From Paenibacillus ihumii (GTDB lineage: Bacteria; Bacillota; Bacilli; Paenibacillales; Paenibacillaceae): a DNA stretch of 64,000 nucleotides. Where the stretch lies: contig NZ_LN884299.1 of NCBI RefSeq assembly GCF_001403875.1, forward strand, positions 1-64,000, read 5' to 3'. The translations under genes and the position numbers were made by a program. Position 1 is the stretch's first letter. The number at the start of each line of letters is the position of its first letter. Positions 25,201 to 35,540 of the stretch are shown here, one piece after another. The notes beneath the pieces are model-generated. The model had not been told where the DNA came from and searched no databases. It saw nothing but the letters and a program-made list of their open reading frames with translations.

Positions 25201-26502
25201 TTATAAATTTATAAATACGGTTTTGGTCTTCTCGGAATACTGTACATCCAGCCCCAGCCCTTGCGCAAGCAAGGCCAGAGGCACGTAGGCTTTGGATTCC
25301 TGTCCGATCCTGTGCAGAAAAGCAGGACTGCTCGCAGCCACCGGTTCGCCGTTAGCGACGATACTCCCTGAGCCGATCGGGATGACGATCGTCCGTCCGC
25401 CGTAAGTCACCGTAGCCGTGCTGCTGTGACTATCCCATGCCGCTGAAGCCCCGATCGCTTCCGTAATGTCCCTAAGCGGCAGGAAGGTCTGATTCTGGCG
25501 CAGCACCGGAGCATGCGGCGTCTTCAGCTTCTCTCCCTTGACGATCACATGGACCGGAATACCCTCCTCCAGCGCATCGTTCATATGGTAGCTCCCCCAG
25601 ACCTCCTCGGCCACGACCTTGGCAATCGCTTCATATCCCGCCTGGTTCGGATGGATATCTCCCCCGGGAAAAATATGCGTAAGCGCGATTTCCCGGCCCT
25701 TGAAGGCCTGCGCGACATGACCCGCCTTTACTTGCTTGCCATTGCTGGCATATTTGCTGACAAGCTCTTCGACCGCAGCGGTGAACGTATCCGCCGCGCT
25801 CTCCAAATATTTATAGGCCGAGCCGACGATCATCTTGGGCACAGGCTGGTATTGATCCATTAGTATAATTTGGGCACCCGGATTGATCAGCAGCAGATGA
25901 TCGATGACCTCCCGGACGTTGATCGTGTAGATATCCAATAGCTCCCGCCCTTTTACCTCAAGCTCGTCCGCAGTATAGCTCTCAATCTCCGTAAGCAGAC
26001 TGGACAGATCATTGCCGCCTATGGTGATCGTAATCAGGTCAGCCTGTTCCAGGGCAGCCCTGGTATCCGCTATCCCGGCGGCAAAGGCGGAGATACGCGG
26101 ATCCGGCAAGCCGTGCTGGATCGCTTCAGGTCTAATAGCTCTGCCCTCCTGAATGGCGGATACATAGTTTTTCAGCCCGCTGCTGGTCAGCCCCAGAATC
26201 CCATAATTATGGACCTTCGTCCGCCCGTAATACAGTCCCTGCTCTCTAAGGCGTTCAACATAACCGTAAGGCATGCTTGACTCGTCCATGCCCGGCTCAT
26301 AGCCTGCGCTGATCGAATCGCCCAGCGCTACAATATGGTAAGCCTTCTCCTCCATCTGAACGGCAATGCCCTGCTCCAGCACTTGATCCCCGTTCAGAGG
26401 ACGAGAGGCGGCGGTCAGGCAATCCGTCGGAAAGCACAACAGCACCGCAAGCATAAGCAGACTGGCTGCCGAGCATCGCATACCTATTCTTCTAGCATAC
26501 AA
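25201..26502 (-). CDS. Secreted SGNH/GDSL esterase with stalk domain
   Basis: The 433-residue protein has a signal peptide (about 8-35). The SGNH hydrolase follows with block I ALGDSISAGYEPG, block III TIGGNDLSSL and block V GDIHPNQAGYEAIA, giving the Ser, Asn, Asp and His residues. The C-terminus (about 340-433) is a copper-amine-oxidase N-like domain (TFLPLRDITEAIGASAAWD, AYVPLALLAQGLGLDV). It probably removes acyl groups from an exterior substrate. The reading frame starts with TTG at 26502, 11 bases past AAGGAG; the ATG at 26481 is an alternative. Confidence 0.85.
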   Translation of the reverse strand: MYARRIGMRCSAASLLMLAVLLCFPTDCLTAASRPLNGDQVLEQGIAVQMEEKAYHIVALGDSISAGYEPGMDESSMPYGYVERLREQGLYYGRTKVHNYGILGLTSSGLKNYVSAIQEGRAIRPEAIQHGLPDPRISAFAAGIADTRAALEQADLITITIGGNDLSSLLTEIESYTADELEVKGRELLDIYTINVREVIDHLLLINPGAQIILMDQYQPVPKMIVGSAYKYLESAADTFTAAVEELVSKYASNGKQVKAGHVAQAFKGREIALTHIFPGGDIHPNQAGYEAIAKVVAEEVWGSYHMNDALEEGIPVHVIVKGEKLKTPHAPVLRQNQTFLPLRDITEAIGASAAWDSHSSTATVTYGGRTIVIPIGSGSIVANGEPVAASSPAFLHRIGQESKAYVPLALLAQGLGLDVQYSEKTKTVFINL

Positions 26503-26577
26503 TTGCTTCTCAACTCCTTAATATGCGCAGCCTGGCAAGCCAGGCTCAAAAGCCTGTCTCATGGCCTTGCTTTGCCG

Positions 26578-26610
26578 AAAATAAAGGCCCCGAATCACTC
26601 AGGGCCTTTT
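26578..26610 (-). terminator. Terminator overlapping the end of the small charged protein gene
   Basis: On the minus strand GGCCCTGA pairs with TCGGGGCC and is followed by TTTATTTT. The upstream arm lies inside the last codons and stop of the gene ending at 26595. Confidence 0.8.
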
Positions 26611-26846
26611 ACGTCACGCGGTGTTCTCTTTAAATACTCGTCATATCGGCCATCGATTTCCTTTGCCATGCTGCGGTATTTCAACGTTTCCTCTACGATC
26701 GGATCTAGCTCCGTTTGGATGCGGATTTCGTACTTGTGAGGCAAGCTCTTGCGCGTCTCTTCCTGCCGCTCCTCCTCACTGCGTTCCTCGGCCTCGCTCA
26801 GCAGCTCGCTAAGCTCCTTCTCCAGCTTCTCGCGATCTTCGCTCAT
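26595..26846 (-). CDS. Small highly charged coiled-coil protein
   Basis: An 83-residue protein rich in Glu, Lys and Arg with a probable coiled coil in the first half (LEKELSELLSEAEERSEEER) and a conserved-looking second half (PHKYEIRIQTELDPIVEETL). No family is recognised. The ATG at 26846 has AAGGAG 11 bases upstream. It lies between the inositol-phosphatase-like gene and the esterase on the same strand. Confidence 0.65.
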   Translation of the reverse strand: MSEDREKLEKELSELLSEAEERSEEERQEETRKSLPHKYEIRIQTELDPIVEETLKYRSMAKEIDGRYDEYLKRTPRDVKGPE

Positions 26847-26905
26847 CCTGTGACACACTCCTTCATCCTGAAAATGCATTAAGGAATTACACCATCGAAA
26901 TCAAC

Positions 26906-27760
26906 TTACTGAATCCCCGTCGCGCCTGCCGCCTTCAGGGACTGCAGCAGCTCAGCGTGGATTTTGCCATTCGTGGCCACAAGGTGGCGCACGCCGAGAT
27001 CATAAGGATTCCCCGACGTATCCGTTACGATTCCTCCAGACTCCTTTACGAGCAGAGCACCCGCCGCCACATCCCAAGCGTTCAGCCCTACCTCATAATA
27101 CCCGCTCAGGCGGCCTGCTGCCACATAAGCAAGATGCAGCGCTGCGGAGCCTCCTGCCCGGATGCTGCGCGTCTGCAGAGCTAATGCATGAATGCCCTTC
27201 ATATTCGTCGGCAGCGCAAAATTGCGATCCGGGTTGAAGCCAACGGCCACCACGCTTCCCGCTAGCTCCGCATCCTCCGATACCCGGGTCGGGTTGCCAT
27301 GAACGTAAGCGCCTTTGCCCTTCTCGGCTACGAACAGTTCATCCCGAATCGGATCATAGATGACTCCGACAATGACCTCTCCGCGGTGAGCCAGCGCGAT
27401 CGACACACAGAAAAAAGGAAAGCCGTGAACGAAATTCGTCGTCCCGTCTACTGGATCAACAATCCATAGATATTCCGACGATCTCGCCTTGGCCAGCGCA
27501 GCTTCCGAAGCGGCCGCTCCCGGCGGAACCCCTTCTTCTCCTAAAATATCATGATCCGGAAAATGAGTAAGAATGAGCTTGCGGATCATGAGCTCCGCTC
27601 CTTTATCTACATCCGTCACCAAATCCTGTGGGGATAGCTTCGTATCTAGTTGTTTAAACATGCCAAGCCTGCTTTTAATCCATTCCCCCGCTTTGGATGC
27701 GGAGTTGATCGCTACAGCCGTCGGACTTTTACTGCCCACCACGTTGTCGTTTGGTTCCAC
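26906..27760 (-). CDS. suhB: Inositol monophosphatase family protein
   Basis: The 284-residue protein has the lithium-sensitive phosphatase motifs: LVTDVDKGAE, LGEEG, WIVDPVDGTTNFVHGFP and NAWDVAAGALLVKESGG, giving all metal-binding acidic residues. It hydrolyses inositol phosphate or a related sugar phosphate. The frame starts with GTG and has a weak ribosome binding site, so the N-terminus may be shorter. The exact substrate cannot be told. Confidence 0.88.
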   Translation of the reverse strand: MEPNDNVVGSKSPTAVAINSASKAGEWIKSRLGMFKQLDTKLSPQDLVTDVDKGAELMIRKLILTHFPDHDILGEEGVPPGAAASEAALAKARSSEYLWIVDPVDGTTNFVHGFPFFCVSIALAHRGEVIVGVIYDPIRDELFVAEKGKGAYVHGNPTRVSEDAELAGSVVAVGFNPDRNFALPTNMKGIHALALQTRSIRAGGSAALHLAYVAAGRLSGYYEVGLNAWDVAAGALLVKESGGIVTDTSGNPYDLGVRHLVATNGKIHAELLQSLKAAGATGIQ

Positions 27761-27916
27761 TAGATTTCACTCTACTTTCTATCTTAATCTTGTAAAACAC
27801 CTCTTCTAAAACTATACGTCTTGACCACCTTAAAGTTGCATCCTTTTACCCCGTCCCGGCCTGATTCGGGCAGCTTGACCGGATCGCCCTTCCTTATGGA
27901 AAAAGCCCGTGGCCAA

Positions 27917-27935
27917 AGCAGGCATCAAGCCTGCT
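27917..27935 (-). terminator. Hairpin downstream of fabI, possible terminator
   Basis: AGCAGGC and GCCTGCT form a perfect 7-bp stem with a 5-base loop, about 35 bases past the fabI stop. On the minus strand it is followed by TTTGG and, 10 bases on, TTTTT. Confidence 0.45.
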
Positions 27936-27968
27936 TCAGCAACGAACTTTCCTCATCCATCATCCTAT

Positions 27969-28739
27969 TTATGCACCGACGATATTATAACCGCCGTCGA
28001 CAAATATAACCTCTCCGGTAATGCCGCGGGAGAGATGGCTGATCAGGAACATCGCCGTATCGCCCACCTCCGCGGTTTCCGTCGTTCTGCGCAGCGGCGC
28101 CTTCTCTTCAACCTGCTTCAGAATCGAGTTGAAGTCGCTGATGCCTTTTGCTGCAAGCGTCCGGATCGGACCCGCCGAGATGGCATTCACGCGGATATTC
28201 TTCGGCCCAAGATCGTTCGCCAAATAACGAACGGAGGCTTCCAGAGCCGCCTTGGCAACGCCCATCACGTTATAGTTGCGCATAACGCGCTCAGAGCCCA
28301 TATACGTCATCGTCATGATGCTTCCGCCTTCCGTCATCAGCGGCGCTAGGCGCTTCGACACGGCTACGAGCGAATATGCGCTGATGTCGTGAGCCAGCGC
28401 GAAGCCTTCGCGGGACGTATCCGCAAACTCGCCTGCCAGATCCTCCGCCTTCGCAAAGGCAATGCTGTGCACGACGCCATGCAGCACGCCGAATTCGCTC
28501 TTCAGCGACTCCGCCAGACGGTCGATTTCTTCATCCACTGTCACGTTGCAAGGAAGTATCAGTGAATCGGGAATCGTCTCAGCCAGCTTGCGGACCCGGC
28601 CTTCCACCCTCTCGCTCTCGTATGTAAATGCCAAGCGCGCCCCTTGAGCGGCCAAGCTCTGGGCAATGGCCCACGCGATGCTGCGATCGTTAGCGACACC
28701 CATAACGATAATATTTTTTCCTGCGAGTAAATCTCCCAT
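27969..28739 (-). CDS. fabI: Enoyl-ACP reductase (NADH)
   Basis: The 256-residue short-chain dehydrogenase has the FabI N-terminus (LLAGKNIIVMGVANDRSIAWAIA), the HSIAFA region and the catalytic Tyr-x6-Lys in YNVMGVAK, with AISAGPIRTLAAKGI near the substrate-binding end. It performs the last reduction of fatty acid elongation. The ATG at 28739 has GGAGG 11 bases upstream. Confidence 0.97.
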   Translation of the reverse strand: MGDLLAGKNIIVMGVANDRSIAWAIAQSLAAQGARLAFTYESERVEGRVRKLAETIPDSLILPCNVTVDEEIDRLAESLKSEFGVLHGVVHSIAFAKAEDLAGEFADTSREGFALAHDISAYSLVAVSKRLAPLMTEGGSIMTMTYMGSERVMRNYNVMGVAKAALEASVRYLANDLGPKNIRVNAISAGPIRTLAAKGISDFNSILKQVEEKAPLRRTTETAEVGDTAMFLISHLSRGITGEVIFVDGGYNIVGA

Positions 28740-28853
28740 AATCGAACATACCTCCAACTAAACGGTGTATTTTGTTATAGCCCTTACTTCGTTTGCTTCA
28801 ACTTTTGTTCAACTTACCTTATTTTGCTGTCATTTTCAAGCAATAGCATGCCG

Positions 28854-29855
28854 TCAAGGCATAATTCGCACGCTGGCCTCGTCTAAAATTTCTACGCCAT
28901 CCCCTTCATATTTGCGCAAATCCTCCATCAACGCAAATAGCGCCCCATCCTTCAGCTTCGCCTCCAGCATCACGTCGATCCGCTCGGTTATGGGCGCAAT
29001 GGCCCGGAGAAAATCGAGCAGGGGCCGGACGGAGACATGGTCGGCATGCCCCCTGGGATCGCTGTCGCTCTTGGGGCTGGAGGCATGGATTTTGGGCGGC
29101 AGCGGGTCGGCGCTCGGGGAGTCGGCCTGGGCATACGGCGACTGCCACGTTTGCAGTATGCGGCGCCATAAATCCGCGGGCTGCTCTCCTTCGTTGTTCA
29201 CCCATTGATGGTGAATATCGAGCGCCATCGGAATGCCGAGCGCCTCGCACAGCGCCAGTGTCTCGGGAGCGTTGAACGTCTTATCGTCGTTCTCGAACGT
29301 CAGGCGGCGCTTGATGCTGTCCGGCAGAGCGGACACATTCTCCCGAAAGCGCTCTGCGGCGGACGGCTTGTCTCCGTATGCGCCGCCGACATGGATATTG
29401 TTCTTCGCTCGTCCATCCAGCCCCATGGCATCCAGCATCGCCACATGATGCCGCAGATCGCGAATCGAGCTATGCAGCACTTCTGGACGCGGCGTGCTGA
29501 GCACCGTGAAATGGTCCGGATGGAAGGAGACGCGCATGCCATGCTGCCGGACGAAGTCCCCCACCGCTTGGAATTGCTCTTTAAGCGCCTCGTAAGGATT
29601 CCATTCGGACAGGGCGTCATGCGTCGCTAAGGGCAGCAGCTTCGAGGAGAACCGATATACCTTGATATCGTTCGCCTCATTATGCCGAAGGAGCCGCAGC
29701 GTGTTGTGCAAATTATCCGCTCCGATTGACTCCAGGCGGCGTACCGCTGCCTCACGGTCGGTTAGACTGCTGAACGTCTTATAAGTCATCGTCTTGGATG
29801 GAGATGCATTCTTAACGACCGTCGACATGGCCACGTAACCGAAGCGGGCAATCAA
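28854..29855 (-). CDS. uvsE: UV DNA damage endonuclease
   Basis: The 333-residue protein is of the UvsE/UVDE TIM-barrel family: RFGYVAMS at the start, SPSKTMTYKTF, LHNTLRLLRHN, RFSSKLLPLATH, MRVSFHPDHF, NNIHVGGAYGDK and TFENDDKTF supply the metal-binding His, Glu and Asp residues. It nicks DNA 5' of UV photoproducts. It starts with TTG overlapping the upstream gene's TGA, with GGAG just before. A Ser/Pro-rich insertion lies around residues 245-270. Confidence 0.93.
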   Translation of the reverse strand: MIARFGYVAMSTVVKNASPSKTMTYKTFSSLTDREAAVRRLESIGADNLHNTLRLLRHNEANDIKVYRFSSKLLPLATHDALSEWNPYEALKEQFQAVGDFVRQHGMRVSFHPDHFTVLSTPRPEVLHSSIRDLRHHVAMLDAMGLDGRAKNNIHVGGAYGDKPSAAERFRENVSALPDSIKRRLTFENDDKTFNAPETLALCEALGIPMALDIHHQWVNNEGEQPADLWRRILQTWQSPYAQADSPSADPLPPKIHASSPKSDSDPRGHADHVSVRPLLDFLRAIAPITERIDVMLEAKLKDGALFALMEDLRKYEGDGVEILDEASVRIMP

Positions 29856-30175
29856 GCGTTCTCCACATCCCCGAAGAACATTTCATGCGCAAGCGCCGTC
29901 TGCACGGCCGCTTCCTGCTCTGTCAACTGGCGAACCAGCTGCAGCTCCACTGAAGTAACCTCTTCTCCATTAAAATTAATCTCGGAGACGCAGGCCGTAA
30001 TTTTGACGATAGCTACGGCTTTGTTATCCGGCGAATAAGCAATGACCTTCTGTCCTGTCGGATAAACGCGCAGCCCTTCCTTAAGCATTTTGCCGCGCCC
30101 GTATTCCAGCAGCTCGTACAGCTCCTGCTCCTTCTTGAATTTGCATACTGAGTTGAATTCGGTTTGAAAGCCCAT
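29852..30175 (-). CDS. Conserved hypothetical protein coupled to uvsE
   Basis: The 107-residue soluble protein starts MGFQTEFNSVCKFKKEQ and contains EGLRVYPTGQKVIAYS. The EGxRxYP stretch recalls DUF2584-type proteins, but I am not certain. AAAGGAAG precedes the ATG. It overlaps uvsE by 4 bases, so the two are likely cotranscribed and coupled. Confidence 0.7.
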   Translation of the reverse strand: MGFQTEFNSVCKFKKEQELYELLEYGRGKMLKEGLRVYPTGQKVIAYSPDNKAVAIVKITACVSEINFNGEEVTSVELQLVRQLTEQEAAVQTALAHEMFFGDVENA

Positions 30176-30238
30176 GGTTGATCTTCCTTTCCCTCATTAA
30201 TTCCCGTCAAATCTGGCGAAAATAAATGAAATGTTGTA

Positions 30239-31336
30239 TTACTGCAGACCGTTCTCGAAATTCAAGCTCTGTCTGGCTTCATAGCGTTCCAATGCCAGCT
30301 CAATCAGCCGGTCGAGCAGCGTCTCGTAGGAAACGCCCGTCTCCCGCCACAGCAGCGGATACATGCTGTATGGCGTGAAGCCCGGCATCGTGTTCACTTC
30401 ATTGATCCAGACCGTCTGATCCGACTTCTTGACGAAGAAATCCGCCCGGCACAGCCCGTTGCCCGAAATCGCCTTGAACGCTTTGACCGCCAGATCGCGA
30501 ATTTCTTCCGCAAGCTCCGTATCGATTTCAGCCGGAATTAGCATTTGCGATTTGCCATCCAAATATTTGGCCTGATAGTCGTAGTATTCGCTGGATGAGA
30601 CGATCTCCCCCGGCACCGAGGCCATCGGCTCGTCGTTGCCAAGCACGCCGACCTCGATCTCGCGCGCGTCCACGAACTCCTCTACGATCACCTTCATGTC
30701 ATAATGCAGCGCTGCAGCTATGGAAGACTGCAATTCCTCGCGCGATCTGGCTTTGGAAATCCCCACGCTGGAGCCCAGATTCGCCGGCTTCACGAAGCAG
30801 GGATAACCCAGCTTCTCTTCGATCTCCTGAATGATCGCATAGCTGCCCCGGCTCCACTCGGAGGCCGTGAAATAGCAGTACTTGCACTGGGCCAGCCCCG
30901 CCTCGGCGAACAGCTTCTTCATGACGACTTTGTCCATCCCTGCCGCTGAAGCCAGCACGCCCGCGCCTACGTACGGCAGGTCCGCCATTTCGAACAGCCC
31001 CTGAATCGTGCCGTCTTCGCCATACGTGCCGTGCAGCAGCGGAAATGCAACGTCAATGGAGCCCGTGCCGGTAGACAGCTTCTCAAACAGCATATTGATT
31101 GCTGCGGACGTATTCTGCGCCCCGTTCTCCAGCTTCAGCTCCTCCAAAGCCGCAAACGGGCCGGACAGCTTGCTTCCAACCCGCCATTCCCCGCACTTCG
31201 TAATATAAAAAGGGAGCACCTCGTATTTGTCATAGTTAAATGCCTTTGAAACCGCCAGGGCCGTTTGCAGTGATACTTCGTGCTCTCCCGATTTGCCGCC
31301 GTAAATCAATCCGACGGTGATTTTGTCTTGTCCCAT
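30239..31336 (-). CDS. ddl: D-alanine--D-alanine ligase
   Basis: The 365-residue ATP-grasp enzyme has GLIYGGKSGEHEVSLQTA, LHGTYGEDGTIQGLFE, CFVKPANLGSSVGISKA and the C-terminal RADFF and INEVNTMPGFTPYSMYP. It makes D-Ala-D-Ala for peptidoglycan. The last motif holds the metal ligands. The ATG at 31336 has AAAGAGG; the longer frame to 31396 lacks a site. Confidence 0.97.
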   Translation of the reverse strand: MGQDKITVGLIYGGKSGEHEVSLQTALAVSKAFNYDKYEVLPFYITKCGEWRVGSKLSGPFAALEELKLENGAQNTSAAINMLFEKLSTGTGSIDVAFPLLHGTYGEDGTIQGLFEMADLPYVGAGVLASAAGMDKVVMKKLFAEAGLAQCKYCYFTASEWSRGSYAIIQEIEEKLGYPCFVKPANLGSSVGISKARSREELQSSIAAALHYDMKVIVEEFVDAREIEVGVLGNDEPMASVPGEIVSSSEYYDYQAKYLDGKSQMLIPAEIDTELAEEIRDLAVKAFKAISGNGLCRADFFVKKSDQTVWINEVNTMPGFTPYSMYPLLWRETGVSYETLLDRLIELALERYEARQSLNFENGLQ

Positions 31337-31402
31337 GAGTAACCTCTTTCTTCGATCATCATAATAGTTGTTCAAACAATCATTTTCAAAAATCAATCAT
31401 CT

Positions 31403-32413
31403 TCAAAAATAGTCCGCTATCCGAAAAAAGCGATACACGGTATTCTCGCTCCATGCGTATGAGTCCCGGTAGTCCCAATATCGATGCTTGCTCGGGGTCG
31501 TATGGGCGTTCACCAGCGGCATTCCGCCCGCATCGAACGCAGTGACGATCGTACTGTGCTGGTAGCTGCCGTCACCGTCCCAATCATAGATGATGACGTC
31601 TCCCAATTGGAGCTGCTCCGGTCTCTCCACGGCTTCAGCCCGAAGTCCCGATTTGCTGTAGGCCAATAGGCGCTCGAGGGCGTTTGCGACGGACCAGCTA
31701 TAGCTCCAGGCCTCCCTACCCTTGATATATCCTTTGTACCACCAGCCTGTTTCTCTTTTTCCAGTATAGTTTATTGGAGCCCCTCCTGCAAAGAGACACT
31801 GGGATATATAATTGGTGCAATCCACTTCAAATGCGGCAAATTCCGGGTTGAATCCATCCCACCAGCGGTCGGCATAAAGGACGGCATCCTCGCGGCGGTA
31901 CGGCGTGCTGCGCGAGCTGCGGGAGCCCAGCACCTGCGGGTTGAGGTACGGTTCGGGCAATTTTCCCTTGCCGGCACTTCCCCGGCTTTCCGCCTCCATC
32001 GGCAGCTTGAACGGAGCATGGCGCTCGCCAGCCGGCTGATCAATCCGTGTAATGACCCAGCCGCTCCCTTCCCGCTCCAGCGTCAGCCGCTGCCTGTCGA
32101 TGATCTCTTCCTGATGGCGGGCGCCTCCCTTTTCATAATACGTCTTACGGGCTAATTGCAGCTCAACCTCGATCTGGTCGGGGCGATTGTCGATTTCCCG
32201 CAGCAATCTGGCCCGGGTCTCGCAGCGAAGCGGGGTTGCGCGCCTCTCCTTATACCATTCCTGAAGCCGGCGCTTGCGTTCTCCGCGGCGCTGCAAATAT
32301 TCCAAATCAGTCACAAGGGCGCCCTCCTCCGCAGACTTGGGGCGATAGTCCACTTCATCCTGATTGTGCTGGTTCACATATAGGGATAACGTTCTTCTCC
32401 ATTCATCGCTCAC
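31403..32413 (-). CDS. Amidase-domain protein (putative cell wall amidase, Amidase_6 type)
   Basis: The 336-residue protein has a charged N-terminal half and a C-terminal domain with [15 protein letters not shown] (Cys nucleophile), [21 protein letters not shown] (His) and [12 protein letters not shown], as in the putative amidase domain common in Bacillales. No signal peptide is visible, so its site of action is unclear. It starts with GTG 8 bases after AGGAGGGG and diverges from the aconitase gene. Confidence 0.85.
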   Translation of the reverse strand: MSDEWRRTLSLYVNQHNQDEVDYRPKSAEEGALVTDLEYLQRRGERKRRLQEWYKERRATPLRCETRARLLREIDNRPDQIEVELQLARKTYYEKGGARHQEEIIDRQRLTLEREGSGWVITRIDQPAGERHAPFKLPMEAESRGSAGKGKLPEPYLNPQVLGSRSSRSTPYRREDAVLYADRWWDGFNPEFAAFEVDCTNYISQCLFAGGAPINYTGKRETGWWYKGYIKGREAWSYSWSVANALERLLAYSKSGLRAEAVERPEQLQLGDVIIYDWDGDGSYQHSTIVTAFDAGGMPLVNAHTTPSKHRYWDYRDSYAWSENTVYRFFRIADYF

Positions 32414-32537
32414 TTTGGAATCCCCTCCTCATCATTCCATTTATATGAAGGAACAGAAACGAGTATGTACCGGAATAATTACGCGGGACAAGCGCCCCAG
32501 GCCGCAAAAGAACAGGCGCCTTGCCAGCAAAAAGTAC

Positions 32538-32566
32538 TTTACTCACAACAAGGAGGACGGTATACT
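32538..32566 (+). promoter_or_regulatory. Candidate promoter of the aconitase gene
   Basis: TTTACT is followed after 17 bases by TATACT, about 60 bases upstream of the start codon. The -35 match is weak. Confidence 0.4.
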
Positions 32567-32592
32567 AAATGTAGTGATAATTTTGAAATACC

Positions 32593-32609
32593 GTTTCATC
32601 TAGTGAAAC
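32593..32609 (+). promoter_or_regulatory. Inverted repeat in the aconitase leader (GTTTCA-N5-TGAAAC)
   Basis: A perfect 6-bp dyad lies 15 bases before the start codon and directly before the AGGAGG site. It could be an operator or an RNA hairpin affecting translation. Confidence 0.45.
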
Positions 32610-32623
32610 AAGGAGGTACATTC

Positions 32624-35341
32624 ATGTCAAAGAAGGATTTTTTCTCTGTTTCCCGCACCTTGGAAGTCGGCGGGAAGAACTACCGCTACTATGATCTGCA
32701 ATTGTTGGAAGAGCAAGGACTAGGCCCCGTCTCCAAGCTGCCGTTCTCCATTAAGGTCCTGCTTGAAGCAGCCGTTCGGCAGTTTGACGGCAGAGCTGTT
32801 ACCGAGGAGCATGTGAAGCAAATCGCCGGCTGGAGCCAAGGCCGCGATGAGAATAAAGAGATTCCGTTTATTCCTGCACGCATCGTTCTTCAGGATTTCA
32901 CGGGCGTTCCCGTCGTCGTAGACCTTGCGGCTATGCGCGACACTGTGAAGAAGGCCGGCGGAGATCCTAAGCAGATCAACCCGCTTGTACCGGTCGATCT
33001 CGTTATTGACCACTCCGTGATGGTCGATGCCTTCGGTACGCCGGAAGCGCTGGAATACAACATGAAGGTCGAGTTCGAGCGCAATGAGGAACGCTACCGC
33101 TTCCTGCGCTGGGCGCAAACCGCCTTCAACAATTTCCGCGCCGTTCCACCGGCTACAGGTATCGTTCACCAGGTCAACCTGGAGTACTTGGCTTCCGTTG
33201 CCGCTACTAAGACGGTTGACGGCGAAACCGTCGTATTCCCGGATTCCCTCGTCGGAACCGACTCCCATACGACGATGATCAACGGTCTTGGCGTCGTCGG
33301 CTGGGGCGTCGGCGGGATCGAGGCTGAAGCAGGCATGCTTGGGCAGCCGCTGTATTTTGTTGCACCGGAGGTTATCGGCTTCAAGCTCGTCGGCAGCCTG
33401 ACGGAAGGCGCGACAGCAACCGACCTCGCCCTCACCGTAACGCAAATGCTGCGCAAGAAAGGCGTCGTCGGCAAATTCGTCGAGTTCTACGGCCCAGGCC
33501 TTGCGAACATCAGCCTTGCGGACCGGGCAACCGTAGCCAACATGGCGCCTGAATACGGCGCAACGATCGGATACTTCCCGGTAGATGACGAGACGCTGGC
33601 CTACCTGCGCAGCACCGGTCGCTCCGAGGAGCAAATCGCGCTCGTCGAAGCGTACTATAAAGCTCAAGGCATGTTCCGCACGAGCAGCACAGCAGATCCT
33701 GAGTTTACCGATCTGATCGAACTGGATCTGGCCTCCGTGGTGCCTAGCCTTGCAGGGCCTAAGCGTCCTCAGGACCGCATCGAGCTGACCGATATGAAGG
33801 AGAACTTCAATGATATTATCCGCACTCCGATCGATAAAGGCGGGTACGGGCTCAGCGACGAGAAGATCAACCAGAAGGTTACCGTCAAGCATCCTGACGG
33901 CAGCACAAGCGAGCTCGGAACGGGAGCGGTCGTTATCGCCGCGATTACGAGCTGTACGAATACTTCCAATCCAAGCGTTATGATCGGTGCAGGATTGCTC
34001 GCGAAGAAAGCGGTCGAGCGCGGTCTTAAGAAGCCGGGCTACGTCAAGAGCAGCTTGACTCCAGGCTCCCTTGTCGTTACCGACTACCTGGAGAAAGCCG
34101 GACTCATCGATTCCTTCGAAGCGCTGGGCTTCCACGTTGCAGGCTACGGCTGCGCGACTTGTATCGGAAACTCCGGTCCGCTTCCAGATGAAGTGAGCGC
34201 GGCGATTGCCGACAACGACCTTACTGTAGCTGCCGTACTGTCCGGCAACCGGAACTTCGAAGGCCGCGTGCACGCTCAGGTAAAAGCGAACTACCTGGCT
34301 TCTCCGCCGCTCGTTGTTGCCTATGCCCTGGCTGGAACGGTAAATATCGATTTGCAGAACGATCCGATCGGCTACGATCAGAACGATCAACCGGTCTATC
34401 TGAAAGATATCTGGCCGACTTCCGCAGAGATCAAAGAAGCGATCGGTCTCTCCGTGAAGCCGGAAATGTTCCGCAGCAAATACGAGAACGTATTTACTCA
34501 GAACGAGCGCTGGAATGCAATCCCTGTTCCAGAAGGCGAATTGTATGAGTGGGATGAGAAATCCACTTATATCCAGAACCCGCCGTTCTTCGAGAAAATC
34601 GGCGACGGACTTCAAGACATCGCTGACATCCGCGAAGCTCGCGTACTCGCTCTGCTTGGGGATTCGGTAACTACCGACCATATCTCGCCAGCGGGTAACA
34701 TTTCGCCTACAAGCCCGGCAGGCATCTACCTGAACGATCACGGCGTAGCCCGCAAGGACTTCAACTCCTACGGCTCCCGCCGCGGTAACCACGAAGTTAT
34801 GATGCGCGGAACGTTCGCCAACATCCGGATTCGCAACCAGGTTGCTCCGGGCACAGAAGGCGGCGTAACGAAATATCTGCCTACGGATGAGCTGATGTCC
34901 ATCTACGACGCCTCGATGAACTATCAGGCGAACGGACAGAACCTCGTCGTCATCGCTGGTAAAGAATACGGTACAGGAAGCTCCCGCGACTGGGCAGCCA
35001 AAGGCACCTATCTGCTGGGCGTCAAAGCGGTCATCGCGGAAAGCTTCGAGCGGATTCACCGCAGCAACCTGGTCGGCATGGGCGTTCTTCCGCTCCAATT
35101 CCAAGACGGACATGGCTGGAAGACACTAGGAATTGACGGCACGGAGACGTTCGATATTATCGGACTGAGCAATGACGTCAAGCCTGGCCAAGAACTGACC
35201 GTTGTAGCGACTCGCCAAGACGGCACACAGTTTGAATTTACAGTGACCGCCCGCCTCGACAGCATGGTCGATGTCGACTACTACCACAACGGCGGCATTC
35301 TGCAAACCGTACTGCGGCAAATGATTCAAGCCGGCAAGTAA
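32624..35341 (+). CDS. acnA: Aconitate hydratase
   Basis: The 905-residue length is typical of AcnA/CitB. The 4Fe-4S cysteines are in [10 protein letters not shown] and [12 protein letters not shown]. Other blocks are [30 protein letters not shown] and [14 protein letters not shown]. It interconverts citrate and isocitrate in the TCA cycle, and in the apo form Bacillus aconitase binds RNA. The ATG at 32624 has AGGAGG 7 bases upstream; the longer open frame from 32465 is leader sequence. Confidence 0.97.
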   Translation: MSKKDFFSVSRTLEVGGKNYRYYDLQLLEEQGLGPVSKLPFSIKVLLEAAVRQFDGRAVTEEHVKQIAGWSQGRDENKEIPFIPARIVLQDFTGVPVVVDLAAMRDTVKKAGGDPKQINPLVPVDLVIDHSVMVDAFGTPEALEYNMKVEFERNEERYRFLRWAQTAFNNFRAVPPATGIVHQVNLEYLASVAATKTVDGETVVFPDSLVGTDSHTTMINGLGVVGWGVGGIEAEAGMLGQPLYFVAPEVIGFKLVGSLTEGATATDLALTVTQMLRKKGVVGKFVEFYGPGLANISLADRATVANMAPEYGATIGYFPVDDETLAYLRSTGRSEEQIALVEAYYKAQGMFRTSSTADPEFTDLIELDLASVVPSLAGPKRPQDRIELTDMKENFNDIIRTPIDKGGYGLSDEKINQKVTVKHPDGSTSELGTGAVVIAAITSCTNTSNPSVMIGAGLLAKKAVERGLKKPGYVKSSLTPGSLVVTDYLEKAGLIDSFEALGFHVAGYGCATCIGNSGPLPDEVSAAIADNDLTVAAVLSGNRNFEGRVHAQVKANYLASPPLVVAYALAGTVNIDLQNDPIGYDQNDQPVYLKDIWPTSAEIKEAIGLSVKPEMFRSKYENVFTQNERWNAIPVPEGELYEWDEKSTYIQNPPFFEKIGDGLQDIADIREARVLALLGDSVTTDHISPAGNISPTSPAGIYLNDHGVARKDFNSYGSRRGNHEVMMRGTFANIRIRNQVAPGTEGGVTKYLPTDELMSIYDASMNYQANGQNLVVIAGKEYGTGSSRDWAAKGTYLLGVKAVIAESFERIHRSNLVGMGVLPLQFQDGHGWKTLGIDGTETFDIIGLSNDVKPGQELTVVATRQDGTQFEFTVTARLDSMVDVDYYHNGGILQTVLRQMIQAGK

Positions 35342-35365
35342 TTATAAATTATCTATTTGAGAAAA

Positions 35366-35398
35366 TGTCCTGCCCGATTTCGGGTAGGGCATTTTTTT
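35366..35398 (+). terminator. Terminator of the aconitase gene
   Basis: A TGTCCTGCCCG...CGGGTAGGGCA hairpin is followed by seven T. Confidence 0.9.
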
Positions 35399-35540
35399 GA
35401 TTAGAGAAGCGATCCTTAGGTCTGTGAGTCAATACTCTAGCAGCTTGACGTGACCACACATTACGATATTAACTTGAGTAACTTCTTAAATTAAGGAGAT
35501 GCGTAAATGGTTACAAAAGACACACTCAGCGTCGCACTCG

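Noticed and set aside
32720..35113. A 797-codon open frame on the strand opposite the aconitase gene
   Set aside because: It mirrors the codon pattern of the aconitase gene, has no known domains and the plus-strand gene is unmistakable.
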